From assembly GCA_017963165.1 (NCBI GenBank), contig JAGCTZ010000170.1, positions 1 to 7,856 of the forward strand: a DNA stretch of 7,856 bases. Direction: 5' to 3'. Below, piece by piece: positions 1-5,237 of the stretch. Position numbers and translations under genes: made by a program. The notes below the pieces were generated by a model. It ran no database searches, was not told the DNA's origin, and was given only the letters and a program-made list of their open reading frames with translations. The stretch's first letter is position 1. Each line of letters begins with the position of its first letter. This DNA is from Treponema sp. GTDB taxonomy: Bacteria; Spirochaetota; Spirochaetia; Treponematales; Treponemataceae.

Positions 1-76
1 ATGCGGCAAAAGCTCTTCATTCTCCTTTACAAGGATCTGTGTCCTTACAAAAAATGGCGAACTGATGCCTGGGTTC

Positions 77-94
77 CGCTGAATTACTTCAGCG
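77..94. other. Small perfect hairpin in the gene-free left edge
   Basis: Perfect 7-bp inverted repeat CGCTGAA / TTCAGCG with a 4-base loop, lying 34 bases beyond the stop codon of the acyltransferase gene. There is no T-run on its 3' side in either direction, so it is not a classical intrinsic terminator, though it could protect or process the 3' end of that transcript. The rest of 1-127 shows no convincing gene. An AAAGGAGA motif on the minus strand (21-28) sits only one base from an ATG at 20, too close to define a start with confidence. Confidence 0.4.
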
Positions 95-127
95 TATCAC
101 ATTACCGCTTGTTCGTTTACCTTTTTA

Positions 128-1048
128 TCATGCCTCCTTTTCCACTTCAACAGACTCGGCGTCAGTTGAATTATGAAGTTCTTCAAGAATATTCATCACG
201 GCATCAACAGTTACTTGCTTTGGATCAGGATGATCGGCCGGAACAGTTTCAAGAATCTTGTTACGGAATGGTTTGCATTCAATTACTTTTCCTGCAGTAA
301 GAGTAACTACATCAGGAGTTACAAGATCCATAATCATATTTTCAGGATCATCAGGATTAAAACGCAGAACATTTCCGTTGATTGAAACAGGCAGCAGCAA
401 ATCAAACAGACGAAGATAACTGTCTATTTCACGCAGACCACGTTTTGTTTCCGGTTTACCAGGGCGATATCTTGTACCGCTTGGGAAAACAAGAATAATC
501 TGACCACGTTTTTTACAACCATCCATTGCACGCATTGCAGCAAAGTTGATTTTGCGAGCACGCATTTTTTCGGCTTCTTTTTCTTCTTCCGGAATATCTT
601 TTTCTAAAATAGCATTAAGACTGCGGGTAGGATAAATTACAACACGGGTAAAGCTTTCGGTAAGGGCACGAACAATAGGATCTGCTTCATTAAGCTTCAT
701 TCCGGCAATTGCAACAATTCTTTTTGCAAAATCGCGGGTCCATTCTTCGCCATAATCTTCGAGCAGCTGAAGAAAACAAGGCAAGTCCATATTTGAATAA
801 TGATCCATCATTACAACGCCGGTTTTTCCACCAGAAACAATTGCGTCGTAAAATTCCTTGAAATATTCGATATTAATGATATGTGAATCGGGAAGGACAT
901 TATCTTTTGTTATAAGTGTAAGATATTTCCTTGTTTCGGGATTTGCTTCTTCATATATTTCTGTTTCATCAATTTTTTCTGCTGCGTGAGAAATCTGAGC
1001 AAACTCATGAAGATATTTGCCGTACAGTTCCTTAAGGGTTTTAGCCAT
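128..1048 (-). CDS. Glycerol-3-phosphate / acylglycerol-phosphate acyltransferase-like protein (LPLAT superfamily)
   Basis: Probable acyltransferase of phospholipid synthesis, adding a fatty acyl chain to glycerol-3-phosphate or its lyso derivative. Visible motifs are the catalytic HX4D box (H83-D88, in MDHYSNMDLP) and the phosphate-binding block FPSGTR at 188-193 (most PlsC proteins have FPEGTR here). The SGTRYRP block resembles, from memory, the soluble plastid/chlamydial glycerol-3-phosphate acyltransferases (SGGRDRP) more than membrane PlsC. In keeping with that, no transmembrane segment is apparent in the 306 residues. The start is supported by GAGGA at 1055-1059, six bases upstream of the ATG, and by a good promoter at 1089-1117. 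It appears to be monocistronic and is divergent from the aldehyde dehydrogenase. The superfamily is secure. Which position on glycerol it acylates is inference. Confidence 0.85.
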   Translation of the reverse strand: MAKTLKELYGKYLHEFAQISHAAEKIDETEIYEEANPETRKYLTLITKDNVLPDSHIINIEYFKEFYDAIVSGGKTGVVMMDHYSNMDLPCFLQLLEDYGEEWTRDFAKRIVAIAGMKLNEADPIVRALTESFTRVVIYPTRSLNAILEKDIPEEEKEAEKMRARKINFAAMRAMDGCKKRGQIILVFPSGTRYRPGKPETKRGLREIDSYLRLFDLLLPVSINGNVLRFNPDDPENMIMDLVTPDVVTLTAGKVIECKPFRNKILETVPADHPDPKQVTVDAVMNILEELHNSTDAESVEVEKEA

Positions 1049-1088
1049 ATACTGTCCTCAGATCAATTTTTTAATAAACTCTTTGTGA

Positions 1089-1117
1089 ATTATAGCTTAT
1101 ATTTTATTTTTTGAAAA
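1089..1117 (-). promoter_or_regulatory. Sigma-70-type promoter for the acyltransferase gene
   Basis: On the minus strand a -35 of TTTTCA (1112-1117, 4/6 to consensus) and a perfect -10 TATAAT (1089-1094) are separated by 17 bases. Predicted transcription starts near 1082, giving a leader of about 33 bases that contains the GAGGA ribosome site. Confidence 0.7.
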
Positions 1118-1125
1118 TGAGTATC

Positions 1126-1155
1126 TTGATATTTCTGTGGCTTATGTCATACTAT
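1126..1155 (+). promoter_or_regulatory. Candidate promoter for the aldehyde dehydrogenase gene
   Basis: TTGATA (1126-1131, 5/6 match to a -35) and TACTAT (1150-1155, 4/6 to a -10) with an 18-base spacer, 35 bases before the ATG. Its -35 lies about 10 bases beyond the -35 of the divergent acyltransferase promoter, so the two are back to back and one bound regulator could affect both. Confidence 0.45.
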
Positions 1156-1189
1156 TTATATAGAAGATAATTGTAAAAAGAGGCTCGGA

Positions 1190-2569
1190 ATGACACAAAC
1201 CGAAATTCAATCTATTCTGGAAAAACAGAAATCATTTTTTGCGACAGGTGCGACACTCCCTATAAAAGCTCGGAAATCAGCATTAAAGAAGCTTTATGAT
1301 TATATAAAAATGCACGAAAAAGAAATTACTGACGCTCTGACGGCTGACCTTGGGAAAAGTGCGATAGAAGGCTTTATGTGCGAAGCTGGACTTGTGCTTG
1401 GGGAAATTTCATATCTGCTTAAAAATATAAACCGTTTTGCCCGTGATGAAGCAAAGCTCACACCTATTACAAATTTTGCTGCAAAAAGCTTTGTGAAAAA
1501 ATCGCCCTACGGAAATGTTTTGATTATGAGCCCCTGGAACTACCCTTTTTTGCTTACGATGGATCCGCTTGTAGATGCAATTGCAGCAGGAAATACAGTT
1601 GTCGTAAAACCAAGCGCATATTCAGAAAATACAAGCCGTGTAATAGAAAAACTGATAACAGAATGCTTTGCCCCGGAATATGTTGCGATTGTTACAGGCG
1701 GACGTGCAGAAAATACATGCCTTTTGGAACAGAAGTTTGATTACATTTTCTTTACAGGAAGTCAGGCAGTTGGCCGAGAAGTTTTAAGAAAAGCAGCCGA
1801 AAATCTTGTACCTGTAACACTTGAACTTGGCGGAAAATCACCATGTATAATAGATAAAACTGCAAATATCAAACTGGCCGCAAAAAGAATCGTCTGGGGA
1901 AAATTCTTGAACTGCGGGCAGACCTGTGTTGCGCCGGATTACATTTTATGTCACGAATCATTGCAGGAGCATCTTGTTACGGAATTGAAAAAACAAATTA
2001 CCATTCAGTTTGGGGATGATCCGCTTAATAATCCGACATACGGAAAAATCATAAATTATAAGCATTTTGAAAGATTATCCTGGCTGATTAATCAAAACAA
2101 GGTTGCGTGCGGCGGCAGATCTGATGCTTCTACGTTGAAAATTGAACCTACAGTTATGGTAAACGTTACCTGGGATGATGCAGTAATGGGTCAGGAAATA
2201 TTCGGCCCGATTCTGCCAATTCTTACTTATAAAACTGATGAAGAAATGCTTGAAGTTGTGAACAGCAGGCAAAAGCCTCTGGCGCTTTATCTTTTTACAA
2301 GCAACAGAAAGCTGGAAAAAACAGTATTGTCGCGATGTTCATTCGGTGGTGGCTGTATAAATGATGTCATAGTTCATCTTGCCACAAACAACATGGGCTT
2401 TGGAGGCGTTGGCGAAAGCGGCATGGGAGCCTATCATGGCAAGGTTGGATTTGATACGTTTAGCCACAAAAAAAGTATTGTTGATAAGAAAACCTGGATT
2501 GACGTGAACATGAGATATCAGCCGTATAAGGGATTTAAAGAAAAATTGCTGCGGATGTTTTTGAAATAA
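1190..2569 (+). CDS. NAD(P)-dependent aldehyde dehydrogenase, class 3 (ALDH3) type
   Basis: Oxidises an aldehyde to the carboxylic acid with NAD(P)+. All core ALDH landmarks are present: N117 in SPWNYPF, the cofactor lysine K140 in VVKPSAYS, FTGS (188-191), the general base E212 in LELGGKSP, the catalytic cysteine C246 in CGQTC, and EIFGP (336-340). At 459 residues, with the APDY segment straight after the catalytic cysteine, it fits the short ALDH3-like group (fatty or aromatic aldehydes) better than ~500-residue ALDHs or CoA-acylating enzymes. No signal peptide is seen, so it is probably cytoplasmic. The C-terminal tail is basic (YKGFKEKLLRMFLK) and could touch membrane, as some ALDH3 tails do; that is speculation. 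AGAGG at 1179-1183 lies six bases before the ATG and fixes the start. The gene stands alone and ends at a terminator 31 bases downstream. Substrate cannot be read from the sequence. Confidence 0.93.
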   Translation: MTQTEIQSILEKQKSFFATGATLPIKARKSALKKLYDYIKMHEKEITDALTADLGKSAIEGFMCEAGLVLGEISYLLKNINRFARDEAKLTPITNFAAKSFVKKSPYGNVLIMSPWNYPFLLTMDPLVDAIAAGNTVVVKPSAYSENTSRVIEKLITECFAPEYVAIVTGGRAENTCLLEQKFDYIFFTGSQAVGREVLRKAAENLVPVTLELGGKSPCIIDKTANIKLAAKRIVWGKFLNCGQTCVAPDYILCHESLQEHLVTELKKQITIQFGDDPLNNPTYGKIINYKHFERLSWLINQNKVACGGRSDASTLKIEPTVMVNVTWDDAVMGQEIFGPILPILTYKTDEEMLEVVNSRQKPLALYLFTSNRKLEKTVLSRCSFGGGCINDVIVHLATNNMGFGGVGESGMGAYHGKVGFDTFSHKKSIVDKKTWIDVNMRYQPYKGFKEKLLRMFLK

Positions 2570-2599
2570 CAATCTTAAGGTTATAAAGTAATAGAGATA

Positions 2600-2640
2600 A
2601 AAAAAGCTGTCTTGCGTTGCAAAACAGCTTTTTTCTTTTA
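2600..2640. terminator. Bidirectional intrinsic terminator between aldehyde dehydrogenase and tRNA genes
   Basis: A-rich stem AAAAAGCTGT pairs with ACAGCTTTTT and continues into an inner TTGC/GCAA stem with only one mismatch and a 3-base loop. It is followed by a T-run on the plus strand (ends the dehydrogenase mRNA) and, read on the minus strand, by seven Ts (ends the tRNA transcript). Confidence 0.85.
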
Positions 2641-2649
2641 TTGAACACC

Positions 2650-2685
2650 GGTGAAAAACGCTGCGCACTGCTCGCCTTTTTCACC
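2650..2685. repeat. Palindrome just 3' of the tRNA gene
   Basis: Perfect 9-bp inverted repeat GGTGAAAAA / TTTTTCACC around an 18-base GC-rich centre, beginning seven bases beyond the tRNA 3' end. No T-run follows on either strand, so it may be a tRNA 3'-trailer structure or a dispersed intergenic palindrome rather than a terminator. Confidence 0.55.
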
Positions 2686-2691
2686 TACACA

Positions 2692-2764
2692 TGGGCCATC
2701 TAAGACTTGAACTTAGGACCAAAGGATTATGAGTCCTCTGCTCTAACCACTGAGCTAATGGCCC
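2692..2764 (-). tRNA. tRNA with anticodon CAU (probably tRNA-Ile2, otherwise elongator tRNA-Met)
   Basis: Full cloverleaf on the minus strand: acceptor GGGCCAT/ATGGCCC (7 perfect pairs), D arm GCTC/GAGC, anticodon stem GAGGA/TCCTT with loop CTCATAA (anticodon CAT at 2729-2731), T arm CTAAG/CTTAG with loop TTCAAGT, discriminator A, no encoded CCA. The D-loop AGTGGTTA, variable-loop context TTGGTC and T-loop TTCAAGT match my memory of the E. coli minor isoleucine tRNA more closely than its elongator tRNA-Met. If so, C34 would be changed to lysidine by TilS and the tRNA would read AUA codons. Initiator tRNA is unlikely because the anticodon stem lacks the three G-C pairs. Confidence 0.95.
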
Positions 2765-2775
2765 GAATAAATAGG

Positions 2776-2804
2776 ATATTATCATAAAATTGAGGGATTG
2801 GCAA
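2776..2804 (-). promoter_or_regulatory. Promoter for the tRNA(CAU) gene
   Basis: Minus-strand -35 TTGCCA (2799-2804) and -10 TAATAT (2776-2781) with an ideal 17-base spacer. Eleven bases separate the -10 from the mature tRNA 5' end, so transcription should start about four bases before the tRNA. The tRNA therefore does not depend on the upstream hydrolase operon. Confidence 0.75.
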
Positions 2805-2821
2805 TATAGGGGAAATTTTCA

Positions 2822-2941
2822 CCCGCGGTTTCCAAGCTTCTGGAGTTTCGCCCGGTTCAAGCTTACCGCCGGGGATTTCCCAACCATCCTTGTAGTCGCC
2901 ATAGCTCCGCTGACGGTGATTTGCTTGATTTTTCCTTCCAT
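2822..2941 (-). pseudogene. Remnant of a Nudix (MutT-type) hydrolase gene
   Basis: The piece GDYKDGWEIPGGKLEPGETP is an unmistakable Nudix N-terminal core and the first half of the Nudix box (GX5E). The second half, REUXEEXGU, which carries the metal-binding glutamates, is missing: after PEA the frame runs into unrelated sequence and then tRNA promoter. A plausible original start ATG at 2941 encodes MEGKIKQITV in a different frame from the box, so a segment between the first strand and the QRSYGDYKDG part also seems lost. About 35-40 codons of a usual ~130 remain, so no catalysis is expected. An ORF starting at ATG 2948 can still be read through it but fuses into tRNA sequence. It lies directly behind the hydrolase gene 2954-3502 in the same direction and may once have been the third gene of that operon. 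Confidence 0.8.
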
Positions 2942-2953
2942 AATACATGTTCT

Positions 2954-3502
2954 TTATAAATCCTTCGTTGTTATTTCAGATTTAAGAAGCTGAATTGCCT
3001 GTTCAACAGTAATAATCTTTGCGTAACGAGTTCCCCACATAAATTCATTGAAATATTTATAGGCAGTTTCCTTATCAAAATATGGATTATCATAAGTAGA
3101 GTTTGTGTAGGAAGGAACAAACAGGTTGAACCCTTTTTCAAATCCGCTTTTAATTGTTGCATCCATACAATAATCTGTTGAAACACCAATTGTTATAATA
3201 TCTTTTTCGCCCTTAGATTGCAGATATTCTGTTAATCCAGTCATAGAATGAAAAGCACTGTTTACATTTTTTTCAAAACGCCGTTCATCTTTTCTTGGTG
3301 CAAAATCTTCGTATATTTCATAGTTATCAGTACCTTTAGCCAAATCAGAACCCGGGCCATCATCATGCTGAACATAAACAACTTCAACATTGTTTTCTCT
3401 AGCAACAGTAATTAACTTTTTAATATTATTTCTTACCGTTTCAAATGAATATAACGCTTCGGTAAAACATCCCTTTTGTGTATCAACAACTAATAGTATC
3501 AT
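2954..3502 (-). CDS. Isochorismatase-family cysteine hydrolase
   Basis: Cytoplasmic alpha/beta hydrolase of the isochorismatase/nicotinamidase superfamily. The catalytic triad is visible in 182-residue numbering: D7 (LVVDTQKG), K78 (RFEKNVNSAF) and C112 (GVSTDYCMDAT), preceded by the usual conserved non-polar segment. Length is normal for the family (180-210). Members hydrolyse amides or vinyl ethers (nicotinamide, isochorismate, ureidoacrylate and others); the substrate here cannot be assigned. The ATG at 3502 is preferred over an in-frame TTG at 3517 because GGAGG lies just upstream of the ATG, and its ATGA overlaps the stop of the preceding DUF2087 gene, the pattern of translational coupling. 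Spacing from GGAGG to ATG is short (about 4 bases). The downstream neighbour is a Nudix remnant. Confidence 0.88.
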   Translation of the reverse strand: MILLVVDTQKGCFTEALYSFETVRNNIKKLITVARENNVEVVYVQHDDGPGSDLAKGTDNYEIYEDFAPRKDERRFEKNVNSAFHSMTGLTEYLQSKGEKDIITIGVSTDYCMDATIKSGFEKGFNLFVPSYTNSTYDNPYFDKETAYKYFNEFMWGTRYAKIITVEQAIQLLKSEITTKDL

Positions 3503-3771
3503 TTTTCCTCCACCCAATATAACCCCTTTTCCGGATTCCTGTCCATATAAAAGTTGTCATATAGTTCTCTTCTCAAAAGCGCGTGGTCTCCAAAGCTGTG
3601 CCACTTTTTCAAAATCATATTTACTTGAATTTCTTTATACTCAACCCCACTTTCAAACTTTGTAATAAGATAATCAAGCACTGCCAGTTTTTCTTCCTTT
3701 TTCTTTGGCCAGCGGGTTACGATGCCGACGGGAGAGATGATAGTGTTGAGGTTTATTTTTTGGTCGTCCAT
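3499..3771 (-). CDS. DUF2087-domain small protein
   Basis: A 90-residue protein almost entirely made of the DUF2087 domain: TRWPKKKEEKLAVLDYL at 19-35 and the signature WHSFGDHALLRREL at 57-70, ending with the expected aromatic YW. DUF2087 is often found alone or at the C-terminus of ArsR/GntR-type regulators and looks like a small winged-helix-like nucleic-acid-binding unit; its function is not established. No separate DNA-binding domain is fused here. The start ATG at 3771 has only a weak AGAAAG upstream. It is the first gene of a two-gene unit with the cysteine hydrolase, overlapping it by four bases (ATGA). A regulatory role over that hydrolase is a guess from position only. Confidence 0.87.
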   Translation of the reverse strand: MDDQKINLNTIISPVGIVTRWPKKKEEKLAVLDYLITKFESGVEYKEIQVNMILKKWHSFGDHALLRRELYDNFYMDRNPEKGLYWVEEK

Positions 3772-3811
3772 GATACTTTCTATTTTATTGTATTAAGGAA
3801 GGAGGGGGAAG

Positions 3812-3854
3812 CGAGTTTTGCAAACTTCTATTATTATATCGAATGCAAAACTCG
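3812..3854. repeat. Intergenic palindrome with a -10 hexamer in its loop
   Basis: Perfect 10-bp inverted repeat CGAGTTTTGC / GCAAAACTCG (3812-3821 and 3845-3854) around a 23-base AT-rich loop. On the minus strand the loop contains a perfect TATAAT (3833-3838), 62 bases upstream of the DUF2087 start, but no good -35 is seen at 16-18 bases. It may be an operator or cruciform around a promoter, or simply a dispersed palindrome. Flanking GAAGCG and AGCGAAGCG repeats add to the structure. Confidence 0.55.
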
Positions 3855-3879
3855 TTAGCGAAGCGTATCTCCTCCTCGC

Positions 3880-3898
3880 CTAGGGGCGAAGCCCCTAG
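3880..3898. repeat. GC-rich hairpin at the stop codon of the 3895-4383 gene
   Basis: Perfect 8-bp inverted repeat CTAGGGGC / GCCCCTAG with a 3-base loop. Its right arm supplies the TAG stop codon of the gene on the minus strand. No T-run follows, so it is not a clear Rho-independent terminator. Its contrast in GC content with the flanks suggests an inserted or mobile-type short palindrome. Confidence 0.6.
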
Positions 3899-4383
3899 AA
3901 TCCCATTTCTCTTTTTATACTAATATCCCAATCTACATCACCTGGATATAATTCTTCAATTGTTTTAATAACTTCTTTAGCAAGCGCTTTTATAAAACCG
4001 AAACCTAATAAACTCATATAAAAAAACTCTTTATCAAAAAGAATACCTGTAAAACAGCTACTGGTGTCCTTTACAAAGTTTCCAATTTTATCAATATTCG
4101 ATTTGTACTTTTCCAGGATTTTTTCAATCTGAAACTTAAGGTTATTCGATTTTTCTTTTTGAATAATTGTTACGGTAGGTCTGTATCCCTCAGTTTCCGA
4201 CTGCCGAATATAAAGGGAACCATCTTTTAACACAATAAGATCATAAGCATAATCTTCATCACAAAAAGTATAACTGTGACTTACTTCGAAAAGAATCTGC
4301 TCATTCTCTGGCCTCTTCTTTATATGATTTAATATGAACAGAATATGGTTTTTCTTCAGAAGTAATATCCTTCTGTTTTTCAT
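3895..4383 (-). CDS. Unrecognised protein or domain, probably the displaced 3' part of the SPOR-domain gene
   Basis: I do not recognise this protein. From about NEQILFEV onward (base 4313 downward) it looks like a genuine coding region: strand-rich start (LIVLKDGSLYIRQ), a lysine-rich helix (LKFQIEKILEKYKSNIDKIG), a hydrophobic stretch (FFYMSLLGFGFIKAL) and an acidic end (ELYPGDVDWDISIKREMGF). The first ~25 residues from ATG 4383 (or TTG 4398) overlap the SPOR-domain frame, have no ribosome site and look like shadow sequence. The natural N-terminus is therefore unclear. The simplest reading is that this domain was, or is, fused to the upstream SPOR protein and is now one base out of frame. 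The stop codon lies inside the hairpin at 3880-3898. Confidence 0.55.
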   Translation of the reverse strand: MKNRRILLLKKNHILFILNHIKKRPENEQILFEVSHSYTFCDEDYAYDLIVLKDGSLYIRQSETEGYRPTVTIIQKEKSNNLKFQIEKILEKYKSNIDKIGNFVKDTSSCFTGILFDKEFFYMSLLGFGFIKALAKEVIKTIEELYPGDVDWDISIKREMGF

Positions 4384-4751
4384 TAGTGGTAAGCACAAGC
4401 GAATCTGTCTTTATTTGAGTAGGAATTATTTCTTTTTGTGCCTCACAAACCCACAACCCTTTTAACTGTAATACTTGCGCTCCTTTTGAAGTTGAAACTT
4501 TATCTCTAATTTTTCGTGCCTGTTCTATAGTCTGACTTGGAACATCGTATAAAACTCGGTAAAAATTTCCTTTAGGGGTACTTGAAAAATAAATCCAGGA
4601 TGGGAGCTCATATTGGCGCAAAACAGCAGAATAATTGCTGGTATTTTTCTGATTTCTAAAAGATGCAAGACAAACATACCACTCTTGCGCTACTAAACCT
4701 TGCAGAATAAAACAAAAAAAACAAACTTGCAAAAAGTTTCTTCATTTTCAT
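4301..4751 (-). CDS. Secreted SPOR-domain protein with its signal peptide out of frame at a T8 tract
   Basis: The body of this gene encodes a SPOR-type domain: EWYVCLASFRNQ, then LPSWIYF, then GNFYRVLYDVPSQTIEQARK. SPOR domains bind peptidoglycan stripped of side peptides at division sites. A second strand of the same type (PYSVHIKSYKEEARE) appears near the end. The only start with a ribosome site is ATG at 4751 (AGGGGAGA at 4758-4765, seven bases away). Read from there it begins MKMKKLFASLFF but, after eight Ts (4714-4721), falls into a frame that stops at 4656. With seven Ts it would continue CFILQGLVAQEWYV, a textbook signal peptide with cleavage after GLVA. As sequenced, full translation needs slippage, or starts at a TTG (4732) without a ribosome site. 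Its promoter is at 4784-4789. It could be a phase-variable gene, a decaying gene, or a homopolymer sequencing error. Confidence 0.7.
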
Positions 4752-4757
4752 AAAAGA

Positions 4758-4789
4758 TCTCCCCTAGAAAAAATATAACTACAATTATA
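4758..4789 (-). promoter_or_regulatory. -10 box and ribosome site for the SPOR-domain gene
   Basis: A perfect TATAAT (4784-4789) on the minus strand, with only a poor -35 (ATGCAA, 17 bases upstream). It is followed by AGGGGAGA at 4758-4765, seven bases before the ATG at 4751. The strong ribosome site at exactly this place is the main reason to choose 4751 rather than the TTG at 4732 as the real start. Confidence 0.6.
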
Positions 4790-4885
4790 CAACAGAAAAA
4801 CGAATATTGCATAAAATTGTGTAATTCTTCCATATTCGCAGAAGGCTATGGAGTCCCGCGACCTATCTTTCTTCCCCCATTTCAT

Positions 4886-4893
4886 GCTAAACT
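4886..4893 (+). promoter_or_regulatory. Extended -10 element placing the mRNA start at the Dabb ATG
   Basis: TGC followed by TAAACT (4888-4893), then six bases and the ATG at 4900. No Shine-Dalgarno site is present. The arrangement is nearly the same as that before the WYL gene (5223-5231) and would start transcription at or within a base or two of the initiation codon. Confidence 0.45.
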
Positions 4894-4899
4894 ACCCCC

Positions 4900-5202
4900 A
4901 TGGTAAAACACATTATTTTATGGACATTAAAGGACATGAGCGATTCGGAAAAGGAATCGGTGAAAAAGGAAATTAAGGAAGGGCTGGAAGGGCTTAAAGG
5001 GAAAATCCCGGGGCTTGTTGATATTAAGGTAAATACTGAAGGCAGGCTTGGGTCTTCTACTGCAGATTTGATGCTTGATTCGACTTTTGAATCGGCCGAT
5101 GCGCTTAAAGGATATTCAAAGCATCCGGAGCATGTGGCAGTTGCAGACAGTAAGGTAAGGCCGTTTACTGCAGGCAGGACGTGTCTGGATTTTGAGGTTT
5201 AA
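4900..5202 (+). CDS. Dabb (stress-responsive alpha/beta barrel) family protein
   Basis: A 100-residue protein with the Dabb ferredoxin-like fold: strand MVKHIILWTLKD with the characteristic His near the N-terminus, helix SEKESVKKEIKEGLEGL, GKIPGLVDIKVNTE, the DLMLDSTFESADALKGYSKHPEHV segment and a terminal strand. Length matches single-domain members, which form dimeric barrels; plant and bacterial relatives are linked to stress or to cyclase/monooxygenase-like chemistry, but no catalytic role can be claimed here. There is no signal peptide, so it is probably cytoplasmic. The start is the first ATG and lacks a ribosome site, in line with leaderless expression. It sits 35 bases before the WYL regulator in the same direction, and the two could be co-transcribed as well as separately started. 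Confidence 0.85.
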   Translation: MVKHIILWTLKDMSDSEKESVKKEIKEGLEGLKGKIPGLVDIKVNTEGRLGSSTADLMLDSTFESADALKGYSKHPEHVAVADSKVRPFTAGRTCLDFEV

Positions 5203-5203
5203 A

Positions 5204-5231
5204 TTGTATTTTTAAAAATCCATGCTACAAT
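5204..5231 (+). promoter_or_regulatory. Extended -10 promoter for the WYL regulator gene (leaderless type)
   Basis: TTGTAT (5204-5209, 3/6 to a -35) and TGC-TACAAT (-10 at 5226-5231) with a 16-base spacer. The -10 ends six bases before the ATG at 5238, so the transcript should begin at about the start codon. No Shine-Dalgarno site is present. Confidence 0.55.
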
Positions 5232-5237
5232 ATCCTT

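Noticed and set aside
1..300. Plus-strand ORF at the left edge
   Set aside because: Mostly antisense to the acyltransferase C-terminus, Gln/Tyr/Phe-rich with no family resemblance.
2339..2668. Minus-strand ORF opposite the end of the aldehyde dehydrogenase
   Set aside because: Overlaps a conserved coding region and runs through its terminator hairpin.
3390..3858. Plus-strand ORFs opposite the hydrolase and DUF2087 genes
   Set aside because: Antisense to two genes with clear family signatures.
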